Source: Chengkuizengella axinellae
GTDB lineage: Bacteria > Bacillota > Bacilli > Paenibacillales > KCTC-33759
Direction: 5' to 3'
Assembly (NCBI RefSeq): GCF_030730905.1
Contig: NZ_JAVAMP010000002.1
Span: forward strand, 682,001-746,000
Length of the DNA: 64,000 bases
Below the pieces are notes generated by a model. The model was not told where the DNA came from. It searched no databases and saw only the letters and a list, made by a program, of their open reading frames with translations. Positions 1 to 8,719 of this stretch are shown piece by piece; position 1 is the stretch's first letter, and every line of letters starts with the position of its first letter. The position numbers and the translations under genes were made by a program.

Positions 1-2
1 AA

Positions 3-104
3 GACGGGTATGAATTTACTATGAAGTTATTATCCAGTAATGGAGATATTGTTTATGAAGAGGATATAAATGAAGAATTTCTCTTTGAATTGGATGGAGA
101 GTAG
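3..104 (+). CDS. C-terminal end of an unidentified protein (partial)
   Basis: One frame is open from the first bases to a TAG at 102-104 and encodes about 33 residues, acidic and ending in a Phe/Leu/Glu-rich tail. The start lies outside the window. The frame ends 38 bases before the next gene, on the same strand, so co-transcription is possible. I do not recognise the family; it could also be a chance open frame. Confidence 0.45.
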   Translation, partial: DGYEFTMKLLSSNGDIVYEEDINEEFLFELDGE

Positions 105-142
105 ACAAAAAAGCAAAAATTACATTAGGAGGTTTCATTTCC

Positions 143-931
143 ATGCATATAAGGTCTTATGGTCAAGATCCATCTAGAGCAGCGGTCATTCATGGCGGTC
201 CTGGAGCGCCCGGTACAGTTGCAGCCATTGCTAGAGTGCTTTCTGAACATATTGGAGTGTTAGAACCCATACAAACAAAAACAACATTAGAAGGACAAAT
301 TTCTGAATTGTTTGAAACATTAAAAGCATATGCAGACAAACCAATAACATTGATTGGACACTCATGGGGAGCGTGGTTAGCATATCTTACTGCTTTGAGA
401 CATCCTTCTATAGTAAAAAAACTAATTTTGGTTGGCTGTCCTCCATTTGAACAAAAATATGTTCCAAGTCTAAGAGAAAACAGATTGAAACGATTGAGTA
501 ATGAGGATGCAAAAGAATTTAAGCTGATAATAGAAGAGCTTAATTCACCTAGTTCTACACATAATAAGAATAATTACGTTAGATTAAGTGAGTTAGTTAC
601 TGAATCTGATAGTTTTGATGTATTGAACAATCAACAGGAAGATCAAGATAAAGTAATTGTAAAAAGTAATGAATTTATTCCTGTCTGGAAGGAAGCTGCA
701 GAGTTAAGAAAAATGGGGTTACTTATAGAATATGCAGATCAACTTCAATGCCCTGTTGCAGCAATACATGGTGATCATGATCCACATCCATTCGAAGGAG
801 TGAAGAAACCTTTAGAAAATGCACTAGATGATTTTCATTTTTATTTATTAGAGAAATGTGGACATTCACCATGGAAAGAGAGATTCGCTAAAGATTCATT
901 TTATAACATATTAAAACAAGAAATCATTTAA
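143..931 (+). CDS. alpha/beta hydrolase
   Basis: A 262-residue alpha/beta-fold hydrolase, probably cytoplasmic since no signal peptide is seen. The oxyanion-loop motif HGGPG lies at residues 17-21, the nucleophile elbow GHSWG at 72-76 puts the catalytic Ser at 74, HGDHD at 209-213 supplies the acid, and CGHSPW near 239-244 supplies His241. HGGPG followed by GHSWG is typical of the proline iminopeptidase side of the superfamily, but the protein is shorter than true proline iminopeptidases (about 300 residues), so the substrate is open. The start follows a good AGGAGG site. A leucyl-aminopeptidase-type gene follows after 30 bases, so the pair may form a small operon. Confidence 0.85.
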   Translation: MHIRSYGQDPSRAAVIHGGPGAPGTVAAIARVLSEHIGVLEPIQTKTTLEGQISELFETLKAYADKPITLIGHSWGAWLAYLTALRHPSIVKKLILVGCPPFEQKYVPSLRENRLKRLSNEDAKEFKLIIEELNSPSSTHNKNNYVRLSELVTESDSFDVLNNQQEDQDKVIVKSNEFIPVWKEAAELRKMGLLIEYADQLQCPVAAIHGDHDPHPFEGVKKPLENALDDFHFYLLEKCGHSPWKERFAKDSFYNILKQEII

Positions 932-961
932 GTAAATTTAAAATACAAGGAGGTATACATA

Positions 962-2368
962 ATGGAAGTTGAATTAAAAACAAGCAATACAAACATTATG
1001 AAAGTGATTCCTGTAGTAGAAGGCACAAATATGATTAGTATTCCAGAATGGATGATGGTGAAAAATCAAGTTCATTATTTTTCACCAAATGAGCAAACGC
1101 CAAGTATAATTACAGGTTTAGGAGTAAGGGAACAACTTTCTTATGAGGATTTGAGAAATGCAGCAGGAGAAACTGCCAGATTTGTGAAAAAAATGAACAC
1201 AGAAGCTTTGCAAATTTCTTTTGAATTTGTGAAAGAAACGAAGCTGGAATTAGAAAAGGTAATTACTGCTTTTGTAGAAGGCTGGATTTTGGGAAGGTGT
1301 GAGTTTCAAGTGTATCGTACAGAAGTGAAAGAAATTTTACCAAATAGATTAATTGTGAATCTAGAAAAAACAAAAGAGATTGAAAAAGCAATCCAGGTAG
1401 GCATTATGAATGCTAACAGCCAAAACTTTGCTAGAGATCTATGTAATCTGGACCCCAAAAATTTAAACCCAGATGCTTATGTTGAGAAAATAAAAGAACA
1501 ATTTGAAGGTCATGAGATAAATGTACATATTCATGAAGAGAAGAAACTAGAGGAAATGAAGATGAATGGAATCCTCTCTGTAGGGAGAGGCAGCAGGTAT
1601 TCATCTTACTTAGCGGAAATACAACTATGCACTGATCCTACTCAACCTCATATTACTTTAATAGGGAAAGGCGTTACCTTTGATACAGGGGGCATAAACC
1701 TTAAGAAAGGTAGACTTTTGAGTGGAATGCGTGTTGATATGGGAGGTTCTGCAGCTGTTTTTGGAGCAGTGGAATTGTTGAAACTAAGAAATGAACCAGT
1801 AAATATTACTGCATTATTGCCTATTGTTGAAAATACACCCGATGCAAATGCTTTTTTACCAGGTGAAGTTATACATTATTCAAATGGTTTACATGTGCAA
1901 GTCGGTAATACAGATGCGGAAGGGCGACTTATAATGGCAGATGCTTTACTTTACGCAGAACGCTTCAAATCTGAAATTATTATTGATATTGCCACGCTAA
2001 CGGGCTCAATTTATTCAGCATTGGGGTATAAAATGGCTGGTGTATATGGAGATGAAGAAGTAACAGAAAGCTTGAAACAAATCGGCAATGAATTAGGGGA
2101 ATACGTTTGGCAAATGCCTTTAATTGAAGAGTATGAACAAATGTTAAACAGTGAATATGCCGACATATCAAACAATACAACGATGACCCAAGCAGCTCAT
2201 ATTACTGCTGCATTATTTTTAAGAAAGTTTGTTCCCCAAGTGAAATGGGCACATATTGATATGGCAGGAACAGCAGAATCACCAATAACAAAGGGATATC
2301 ATATTAAGGGTCCTTCGGGTTTTGGTGTTCGTCTTTTGGCAGATTTCATTATAAACCATAATAAATAG
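962..2368 (+). CDS. pepA: M17 leucyl aminopeptidase family protein
   Basis: A 468-residue cytosolic metallo-aminopeptidase of family M17, which removes N-terminal residues from peptides. All the family's metal and catalytic positions are present with the spacing known from E. coli PepA: K236 and D241 in GKGVTFDTGG, K248, D259 in VDMGG, and D318, E320 and R322 in NTDAEGRL. The N-terminal region is shorter and less conserved, as usual. The start has AAGGAGG eight bases upstream. It lies 30 bases after the alpha/beta hydrolase and 86 bases before the TIM-barrel gene. Being separate from a classical housekeeping context, it may be a second, specialised aminopeptidase. Confidence 0.93.
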   Translation: MEVELKTSNTNIMKVIPVVEGTNMISIPEWMMVKNQVHYFSPNEQTPSIITGLGVREQLSYEDLRNAAGETARFVKKMNTEALQISFEFVKETKLELEKVITAFVEGWILGRCEFQVYRTEVKEILPNRLIVNLEKTKEIEKAIQVGIMNANSQNFARDLCNLDPKNLNPDAYVEKIKEQFEGHEINVHIHEEKKLEEMKMNGILSVGRGSRYSSYLAEIQLCTDPTQPHITLIGKGVTFDTGGINLKKGRLLSGMRVDMGGSAAVFGAVELLKLRNEPVNITALLPIVENTPDANAFLPGEVIHYSNGLHVQVGNTDAEGRLIMADALLYAERFKSEIIIDIATLTGSIYSALGYKMAGVYGDEEVTESLKQIGNELGEYVWQMPLIEEYEQMLNSEYADISNNTTMTQAAHITAALFLRKFVPQVKWAHIDMAGTAESPITKGYHIKGPSGFGVRLLADFIINHNK

Positions 2369-2400
2369 CTGCTCGTAAGAGTATGATTGAAAACATCATT

Positions 2401-2425
2401 GCAAAAGCAGGCAACCTGGTTTTGC
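2401..2425 (+). repeat. hairpin between aminopeptidase and TIM-barrel genes
   Basis: GCAAAA (2401-2406) pairs with TTTTGC (2420-2425), and CAGG (2408-2411) pairs with CCTG (2415-2418), around a three-base loop with one G-G mismatch. No T-run follows, so it is not a standard terminator. It sits inside an upstream in-frame extension of the next gene and argues that this stretch is leader rather than coding sequence. Confidence 0.5.
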
Positions 2426-2454
2426 ATTTGCAATTTACAAAGGGGATAGCTGTT

Positions 2455-3360
2455 ATGCATCATTTTTTGATTGGACAACATGGAAGTTTTGATTATCACA
2501 AATTTAAAAGGGATTTTAAGGACGATTTTTATGGTATAGAAGCTTGTCTATTTTCTGGGCAAAAAGATACTTTGAACTTATTAAAAGAATCTAAAGAGAG
2601 AGGATTTCAAATTGGAGTACACTTTCCATTTCGATCGGAGAATGTGAAAGTAAGGGATGCTCTGTTTTTAGATCAAAACGAAAAAACTAGAGAGAAAGCC
2701 TATAGATGGATACAGGAGGAGTTGGAGTTTTTAACCTCTATGAATCCCTCGTATGTATTATTTCATTATCCAAAGCCTGTTTTATTAGATGATAGAGTAG
2801 ATTGGAGCAATTGGCGTTTTACTGACCCAAGTGAGTTTGTGTTTGAGAGCAGCTATTCCTTGGATGAATTAATAGAGCACAGTGAGTCCTTATTTCAGTG
2901 GCTTACTGAGAAAAGTGAGGAGTTTCATTTTACACCTATATTAGAATTCGATGGATTAAATCGTTACGTATACGAGACTGATTTCCTTGAAAAATTATTT
3001 GAAAAATACAATCATGTTAAGTTATGCCTTGATACAGGTAGATTACATTTTCAAGATAAACTAGATCCATATTTTGATCCTAAGACCATCATAAAAAAAT
3101 ACGGTAGATTTGCAGATTTGATTCATTTGTGGAACGTAAAAGTGAATAAGAAGATAGAATTTTATCATTATCCAGTACTGCCTGAACTGCAACCTGAGGA
3201 TGGCTGGGCACCTATAGAAGAGTACTTGGGGATAATTAAAAAAGAAAATAAGAATATAAAAATACTCTTCGAACATAGATCTGAATTGATTAGTGATGAA
3301 GATTTGGAAAGGTGTTATTCGTGGGTAGATGGAATAATGCATGGAAAAAGTGAGGAGTAA
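2455..3360 (+). CDS. TIM-barrel protein, xylose isomerase-like / AP-endonuclease 2 fold
   Basis: A protein of 301 residues with the pattern of the sugar-phosphate isomerase/epimerase TIM barrels. Successive strands end in acidic or His residues suited to metal binding: LFHYPKP, ILEFDG, CLDTGRLHF, DLIHLWNVK and ILFEHRSE. I place the start at the ATG at 2455, which has AAGGGGA eight bases upstream. An ATG at 2383 is in frame but lacks a ribosome site and would include a hairpin. The gene is followed after seven bases by a truncated phosphatase gene, suggesting an old operon. The substrate is unknown. Confidence 0.75.
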   Translation: MHHFLIGQHGSFDYHKFKRDFKDDFYGIEACLFSGQKDTLNLLKESKERGFQIGVHFPFRSENVKVRDALFLDQNEKTREKAYRWIQEELEFLTSMNPSYVLFHYPKPVLLDDRVDWSNWRFTDPSEFVFESSYSLDELIEHSESLFQWLTEKSEEFHFTPILEFDGLNRYVYETDFLEKLFEKYNHVKLCLDTGRLHFQDKLDPYFDPKTIIKKYGRFADLIHLWNVKVNKKIEFYHYPVLPELQPEDGWAPIEEYLGIIKKENKNIKILFEHRSELISDEDLERCYSWVDGIMHGKSEE

Positions 3361-3367
3361 GTTATAA

Positions 3368-3697
3368 ATGGATATTTATTTAATTAGGCATGGACAAACA
3401 GAAGCGAATTTATTAAACAAAGAAAAATATACGATGTTTACTGGACAGTATGAAAGCCCTTTAACGATAGAAGGGGAGGAACAAGCGTTAAAGTTGTCCA
3501 GATCAATCAAAAATATGAAATTTGATAAAGTATACTCTTCTGATTTGTCAAGAGCGGTAAGAACAGCAGAAATTGTATTTCCTAAGAACAATATAAATCA
3601 AACCCCTTTATTAAGAGAAAGATCACTAGGTTTTTTTGAAGGTAAAAGAATAGATGATCTTTCCAATAAAGAAGAGTATAGTACGTTTAATACATAA
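3368..3697 (+). pseudogene. truncated histidine phosphatase (phosphoglycerate mutase-like)
   Basis: The reading frame opens like a normal branch-1 histidine phosphatase: RHGQTEAN at residues 7-14 holds the phospho-acceptor His, YSSDLSRAVRTAEIV is the usual second motif, and RERSLGFFEGK contributes the distal Arg and Glu. Family members run to about 190-210 residues and need a second catalytic His near the C-terminus. This frame stops at 109 residues, so the second His and the rest of the fold are missing. A GAGGAG ribosome site precedes the ATG. I infer a gene cut at its 3' end by a deletion; a functional short form is unlikely. Confidence 0.7.
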
Positions 3698-3731
3698 CTT
3701 ATAAAATAATGAAATAGAGGTAGCCTTATTA

Positions 3732-4709
3732 ATGAAAAAATGGGTTCGTCATACATTTATTGTGACAACTGCCGCATTACTTATTTCTACCCTTCAAATC
3801 ATTTATGCTGAATCTGTCCCTACTAAGTTAATAGTAAAGGACAAGGTCATAACCGAGGATCTCCCCACTATCATGGATAGTGATAGAACACTCATTCCAT
3901 TACGAATTGTAAGCGAGGCATTGGACGCACAAGTGATGTGGGATGTAAATACATCCACGGCAACTGTTCAGATATGGGGAGAACGCTTAAACTTAAAACC
4001 TAATGCACAACATGCACAGTTACAAGGCGGATCAAATAATGATGAGATACTAGAATTAGAATCCCCTGCTAAACTGAAAAAGGGTACTCTTTATGTTCCT
4101 TTAAGATTAATTGCTCAATCCTTTGGATATAAGGTGAGCTGGGTTCCGGGAGAGATTAGTATTAACTCTCCACTAAGTGAGGAGCAAGAGGATGTATTGT
4201 ATAGAGGTTCTTTAGAAGAGGCGCGGTGGGAAATTATACGATTATTTCAGCCTGTTCATTATATGAATACCCCACTAAATGTTACAAATATAAATGGAAA
4301 CTATGAAAACTACGATAATACGTATATTTTTCCTGAAGGAGAAGTACTTAGTTATTATCATCTTGATGGTGACACGATTTCATGGATAGAGCTTAAAGAT
4401 GACTTTCTTGTTTGTACTTGGCAAGCTCATTTTAAGGATCTAAACTATGATCATCTCGATTCTTTTTTACAGATGAACATTAAAGATGATACAGGGGAGA
4501 CTCCTCATCTAAATAAGGAAATGTTGTATTATTCTCAAGGCTATTTTGGAGATAGTAGCCATGAACAATATGGACAAATAGATGGCAATGGAAATTATAC
4601 CCTGATTGCTTACGAGCATATTGTTGGTGGGAGTGTCACTAATTCAGAGGGAACCATGACTTTAACTCTACCAGGTGAAGTAAGAACGGATTACAAATAT
4701 GACTATTAA
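3732..4709 (+). CDS. secreted stalk-domain (copper amine oxidase N-terminal-like) protein
   Basis: A protein of 325 residues with a Sec signal peptide (lysines, then a hydrophobic stretch ending near residue 27). It carries two copies of the amine-oxidase-N/stalk repeat: one around 35-80, with the hallmark RTLIPLRIVSEAL followed by V.WD, and one around 117-148, with LYVPLRLIAQSFG followed by VSW. These domains are common on exported proteins of Paenibacillus and relatives and are thought to be structural or adhesive. The C-terminal half (about 155-325) starts with SLEEARWEIIRLFQP and is not a family I know. No amine oxidase catalytic domain is present. Confidence 0.8.
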   Translation: MKKWVRHTFIVTTAALLISTLQIIYAESVPTKLIVKDKVITEDLPTIMDSDRTLIPLRIVSEALDAQVMWDVNTSTATVQIWGERLNLKPNAQHAQLQGGSNNDEILELESPAKLKKGTLYVPLRLIAQSFGYKVSWVPGEISINSPLSEEQEDVLYRGSLEEARWEIIRLFQPVHYMNTPLNVTNINGNYENYDNTYIFPEGEVLSYYHLDGDTISWIELKDDFLVCTWQAHFKDLNYDHLDSFLQMNIKDDTGETPHLNKEMLYYSQGYFGDSSHEQYGQIDGNGNYTLIAYEHIVGGSVTNSEGTMTLTLPGEVRTDYKYDY

Positions 4710-4751
4710 TTTATAACAAAGTATAGTTCTGTTTTGAAGTAATATTTTTTA

Positions 4752-4786
4752 TTTAAGGGTATCGTCAATTAGGCGATACCCTTAAA
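4752..4786. terminator. 13-bp hairpin between convergent genes, terminator-like
   Basis: TTTAAGGGTATCG (4752-4764) is the exact reverse complement of 4774-4786, around a nine-base loop. It lies between two converging genes, where a bidirectional terminator is expected. The flanking U-tracts are poor on both strands, so termination efficiency is uncertain. Confidence 0.6.
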
Positions 4787-4824
4787 AATTGGGGTTAAAT
4801 ACGATAGTTTATTAAAAACCGACT

Positions 4825-6600
4825 TTAATGTATCATTTGTTCTATCGAATTAGGTGGTTCATTTTTTTCGATTTTGACATCATCTACTCCAGCTTCTACC
4901 AAGCTAGGGCTGCCAGCATCAGACGCTTTGAATTGAAGATAAACATCCTCTCCAGAATAAGCAGAGAGATCAAGGGCTTGATTCGACCATGCTGCATCCT
5001 GATCACTGGAAGCTCCTAATTCTTCAAATAGAGTTACGACAGTTTCATCTGAGCGTACTAGATTCAAACGAAAGAAATCATCACGATTTGCATTCGTGTA
5101 ATGACTGAAGTAATAAGTGAAAGATAGTGTAAGTGAACCATCAGATGGTAATGAGATAACTGGTGATTGAATCGTAGTAACTCCGCTGTCGATATCATTG
5201 ACTCCTGCAGAACTTCCTGCATTTCCTCCTGTTACAAGATCAAAGCTTCCACTTGATGTAGTTCCTTGTTGTTTCGTTCCGTTATAATCAGTCAGCTCAG
5301 GGATGGCTCGTTCCCAGATTCCTGTTGTAGCACTATCATTGTTATTAGGATTTACAACCCACCCTAGATCAGTTTCAAAATCATCTTCAAATACGATAGT
5401 AGGGTCGGGATCAGGGACGTCCCCCCCACTTAATGCAAGAAATGCATTAACTCTTCCATGTTCCCAATAAGTACCTGTACCTGATATAGGTTCTGCTGTA
5501 CTTTCGATTACATTACGTATTTCAACATTTGTTAGTCCTTGAGATGCAAGTAGACCTGCTAATCCAGCTACATGTGGAGCTGCCATCGATGTTCCACTAT
5601 CATAAATATAACCGCCACCTAGCTGTGTAGAAATTATATTTGCACCTGGAGCAGCCACATCTACCCAAGTTCCATAAGTTGATGCAGACCATTTAATATC
5701 GTTGGAATTGGTCGCACCAACAGATAATGAGTTTTCGTAATAGGCAGGATATTGTGGAATCGAGGTTCCTGCATTTCCTGCAGAAACAATGACAACCGCA
5801 CCTTGATTCCATGCATAGTTAACCGCATTTTCTAAAGTTATAGAAGAAGATGGGCCCCCAAGACTTAAATTAATCACATCTGCACCATGATCAGCAGCAA
5901 AAGTAATTCCATCTGCAATTCCAGCATTTGTCCCTGAGCCAAATTCATTTAATACGCGTATAGACATGATTTTAACATTAGGAGCTACGCCAGCAACGCC
6001 TATTTCATTATTTGTAGCTGCTCCAACTGTTCCAGCAACATGTGTACCATGTCCTTGTTCATCAGAAGGGTCACTATCATTATCTATGAAGTCATAGCCA
6101 GGAATGACTTTTCCTTGTAAGTCTTCATGGTCTGCTTGTACTCCAGTATCAAGTACGGCAACTACAACAGATTCACTGCCCTGTGTGATCTCCCAAGCTT
6201 TCTCAATATCTATCATTTGGGGACCATATTGGTCTGTTGAATAAAGCGCATCGTTTGGAGTGAATAAAGCGTGATATGTAACAATAGGTTCTGCATATTC
6301 AACATCTGCTCTATCTTTATATTGTTTTAAGGCTTTTTCTACAGATTTTCCTTTAATCTTTACAACCTCAAAACCTAGTTGTTCATTTTTCTTTAAAACC
6401 TCAGCTTTTTCTTCTAGATGTATTTGTTTTTTTATCTCTTTGGATGTTTTATCTTTGAATTTTACGATGATCTTACTTTCTTCTGAAGTTTCTGTAGTTG
6501 ACTTGCTAGTTTCAGCATCAATTTGAATCGAACTATGAATTGAGAAAGATAGAATTAGTGCAATGGTCATAAATACAGAAAAAAATCTTTTTAAATTCAT
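4825..6600 (-). CDS. secreted subtilisin-like serine protease (S8) with C-terminal beta domain
   Basis: A 591-residue extracellular protease precursor. Residues 1-30 are a signal peptide. Residues 43-106 look like an inhibitor_I9-type propeptide (IIVKFKD at the start, VEYAEP at the end). The catalytic domain spans about 115-390 with the triad D151 (VAVLDTG), H184 (GHGTHVAG) and S338 (SGTSMAAPH), plus the oxyanion Asn276 (SAGNAG). A PDPDP linker joins it to a domain at about 404-580, rich in Ser/Thr/Asp, that resembles jelly-roll or MAM-like carbohydrate or substrate-binding modules. The start follows GGAGGATGAAGA. It is a single-gene unit convergent with the stalk-domain gene. It probably degrades external protein; the target is unknown. 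Confidence 0.93.
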   Translation of the reverse strand: MNLKRFFSVFMTIALILSFSIHSSIQIDAETSKSTTETSEESKIIVKFKDKTSKEIKKQIHLEEKAEVLKKNEQLGFEVVKIKGKSVEKALKQYKDRADVEYAEPIVTYHALFTPNDALYSTDQYGPQMIDIEKAWEITQGSESVVVAVLDTGVQADHEDLQGKVIPGYDFIDNDSDPSDEQGHGTHVAGTVGAATNNEIGVAGVAPNVKIMSIRVLNEFGSGTNAGIADGITFAADHGADVINLSLGGPSSSITLENAVNYAWNQGAVVIVSAGNAGTSIPQYPAYYENSLSVGATNSNDIKWSASTYGTWVDVAAPGANIISTQLGGGYIYDSGTSMAAPHVAGLAGLLASQGLTNVEIRNVIESTAEPISGTGTYWEHGRVNAFLALSGGDVPDPDPTIVFEDDFETDLGWVVNPNNNDSATTGIWERAIPELTDYNGTKQQGTTSSGSFDLVTGGNAGSSAGVNDIDSGVTTIQSPVISLPSDGSLTLSFTYYFSHYTNANRDDFFRLNLVRSDETVVTLFEELGASSDQDAAWSNQALDLSAYSGEDVYLQFKASDAGSPSLVEAGVDDVKIEKNEPPNSIEQMIH

Positions 6601-6925
6601 TCTTCATCCTCCGTTTTATTTTTTTGATATAAAAGTTATTCTATCAACTAAATATTATATCAAAATAACAAATATGTAAATATTTTCAAATCTATTTTTG
6701 TTGGAATGAAATAGGCAATTATTTGTTGTCAATTTAGAGCGAGCATAGTTAGTTTTATAATATGAAATCACAGTTTTCTTGCTTGTTGGTTCAAGAAGTC
6801 TTAAAGCAACTGTATTTACATCATAAAAGCATGTAAAAGAGATAGAAGATAAGGGTTGAATATGCTTATACGATAAATAAAAATTGTCATTTATAAACCC
6901 TATTGATATAATAGTAGAATCATCA

Positions 6926-7052
6926 CTTATGTTGATGGGTTGAGGGACTGATTTTATGTACTCTTTCCGACGGTAAAATTGAATCAGTTTCTTTTTGTTG
7001 TTTTACGAATTTTCTCCTTGTTCTATCCACTCAAGCCTCACATTATTTCAAT
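6926..7052 (-). repeat. diverged inverted repeat, copy 1
   Basis: Read on the minus strand, this segment contains AATGTGAGGCTTG, then an A-rich stretch with GTAAAACAACAAAAAGA, then CCGTCGGAAAG. The same order with many substitutions occurs on the plus strand at 8535-8620, on the other side of the ATP-grasp gene. Its far end (6926-6939) reads CCCATCAACATAAG on the minus strand, which resembles, from memory, the CCCATCAACTTAAG termini of IS231/IS4-type insertion sequences. No transposase frame is recognisable. An old mobile-element end or a repeated small RNA are both possible. Confidence 0.5.
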
Positions 7053-7057
7053 CCACG

Positions 7058-7111
7058 TGTCGGTATAACGAACAACTCGTTTATTTACAGGTCTCCGAAA
7101 TAAACCCGACA
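7058..7111. repeat. nested stem-loop in intergenic region
   Basis: TGTCGG (7058-7063) pairs with CCGACA (7106-7111) and encloses a second stem, GTTTATTT (7079-7086) with AAATAAAC (7098-7105). The two stems stack with a side bulge, giving a compact fold next to repeat copy 1. Function unknown. Confidence 0.45.
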
Positions 7112-7508
7112 GATTATTCTATTTTTTTACTACTTGGTCATTTTTTTTACAGAAAATAGTATGAGAATTAATGATGAATCTTTTCTATTGTCTTTTATTT
7201 CTCGATGTAAGTTTTCATGAAGTATTGTTTGTCATTATTCCAATGCTTATTTTTTAGTTATTACAATAATCTCCTTTTTTTGTGCCTCTTTGGGTGATTC
7301 ATGATAGAATCTTTTCTTTGTGTAGGTCTCTATAGTCTATTCTGATTTACTAATTACCATTTCCCTCAGAAACAATTTTTTAATATCCATGTCACTTTAT
7401 TTTTAACATTATCATAATTACATTAAACGATATTGCAAGCGATCAGGATGAGAATTTAAAAGGTATTGAACATTTCAAATAAATTCATCATTCTATAGGA
7501 GGAACAAA
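7112..7508. other. non-coding stretch upstream of the ATP-grasp gene
   Basis: This stretch is T-rich and AT-rich with stops in all frames. I see no gene, and no promoter that I would call with confidence. The ribosome site AGGAGGA for the next gene lies at its end. Confidence 0.5.
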
Positions 7509-8480
7509 ATGAAAATAGAAATCATAACAACACCTAACGAAAATTTGAAAGAGACTGGATTTGGGACAATAGAAGCATGTGAGGCTATTTTAGAAACGTT
7601 ACAAAAAAGATTTGGGAATGTTAAATTAAACATTTGTGAAAATGAATCTGATTTAACACTTGTTACAATGAGGCAGCCTGACCTTGTCATTTTAGCTGTT
7701 AAGTATATTCAGTTAGAAAATGAAGAGAAACTTTGGCTCTCTAATTTTTTTGAAAAATCTAATCTTAATTTTACAGGTTCAATCAGGGAAGTATTAAATT
7801 TTGATTCAAATAAAATAGAAGCAAAAAAACAAATTGAATCAGAAGGAATTAAAACCGCTGCTTATTTTTTAGTTACACCAGAAACATATCAATTAGAAGC
7901 TGATATTCCAATTGACTTTCCTATTTTTCTAAAACCAATGAATGCTGCAAATGGGAATGGAATTGATGAAGATTCTTTAGTATATAACTTTTTAGATTAC
8001 AAGAAGAAAACAGAGAGCATTTTTTTGAAATACAACAAAATAGTACTTGCTGAAAAGTACCTAAGTGGGCGAGAGTTTACTGTAGCTATCATTCAAAATC
8101 AAAACAACGAATTAATTGTGTCACCAATCGAGATTATTCCCCCAAAAAATAAAAATGGAGTTAGAATCTTAGGAAGCGAAGTTAAAACAGGAGATACAGA
8201 AGAATTAAGAGAAATTGTCGATATCAATATTAAAAACAAATTAAACAATATTGCAATGGATACTTTTAATTTTTTAGGTGCAAGAGATTACGGCAGAATT
8301 GATATAAAAATGGATGAATACGGGGAGTGCTACTTTTTAGAAATAAATTTAGTTCCAGGGATGAAGAAAGGGTCTAGTTATTTTCCTAAAGCATTTGAAA
8401 TAGGGAAAAAATGGGGATATGAAAAAGTAATTGATTTGATAGTTAATAATGCATTACAAAGAACACTTGTATCTAATTAG
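7509..8480 (+). CDS. ATP-grasp ligase, D-alanine--D-alanine ligase-like
   Basis: A 323-residue protein with the ATP-grasp architecture of D-Ala-D-Ala ligases. It has an N-terminal Rossmann-like part with ACEAILETL in place of the usual nucleotide-independent loop, a central LKPMNAANGNGI glycine loop, and AEKYLSGREFTVAI. The C-terminal metal site is RDYGRIDIKMD followed by FLEINLVPGM, where the Asp, Glu and Asn ligands are all kept. It is shorter than housekeeping Ddl (about 360 residues), and there is no cell-wall gene nearby, so a dedicated peptide- or amino-acid-ligase role is more likely than peptidoglycan synthesis. It stands alone between the arms of a diverged inverted repeat. AGGAGGA precedes the start. 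Confidence 0.82.
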   Translation: MKIEIITTPNENLKETGFGTIEACEAILETLQKRFGNVKLNICENESDLTLVTMRQPDLVILAVKYIQLENEEKLWLSNFFEKSNLNFTGSIREVLNFDSNKIEAKKQIESEGIKTAAYFLVTPETYQLEADIPIDFPIFLKPMNAANGNGIDEDSLVYNFLDYKKKTESIFLKYNKIVLAEKYLSGREFTVAIIQNQNNELIVSPIEIIPPKNKNGVRILGSEVKTGDTEELREIVDINIKNKLNNIAMDTFNFLGARDYGRIDIKMDEYGECYFLEINLVPGMKKGSSYFPKAFEIGKKWGYEKVIDLIVNNALQRTLVSN

Positions 8481-8534
8481 CGTATTGACATTATAACTTT
8501 ATATTAAAATGATTGTATAAAATAAGTTCCTCTC

Positions 8535-8627
8535 AACAATGTGAGGCTTGGCTGTATAGATTATGGGTGAAATTATAAAACAATTAAAAAGATAAACAAA
8601 TTCACTGTCGGAAAAGTTGAATCAAAT
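8535..8627 (+). repeat. diverged inverted repeat, copy 2
   Basis: This is the plus-strand counterpart of the segment at 6926-7052: AATGTGAGGCTTG, then TATAAAACAATTAAAAAGA, then CTGTCGGAAAAG. It opens with a local hairpin formed by CCTC and GAGG around 8529-8546 and runs straight into a strong terminator. The longest peptide inside is about ten codons, so if transcribed it is more likely RNA than protein. Confidence 0.5.
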
Positions 8628-8630
8628 AAA

Positions 8631-8666
8631 CGAGAAAATCCTTCGTTAGGATATTCTCGCTTTTTT
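8631..8666 (+). terminator. rho-independent terminator after ATP-grasp gene/repeat copy 2
   Basis: CGAGAA-A-ATCCT pairs with AGGAT-A-TTCTCG around a TCGTT loop and is followed by C and six T. It ends plus-strand transcription from the ATP-grasp gene, or from a small RNA starting in the repeat. Confidence 0.85.
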
Positions 8667-8719
8667 GGTTAAGTATTTCATATAATTAAAAGGTTTTAAC
8701 CGAGGTTCTAATAACAACT

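Noticed and set aside
7046-7058. ATTTCAATCCACG, identical to one end of type I-C CRISPR repeats
   Set aside because: Only 13 bases match, the hairpin part of the repeat is absent, and there is no second copy, spacer series or cas gene in the window.
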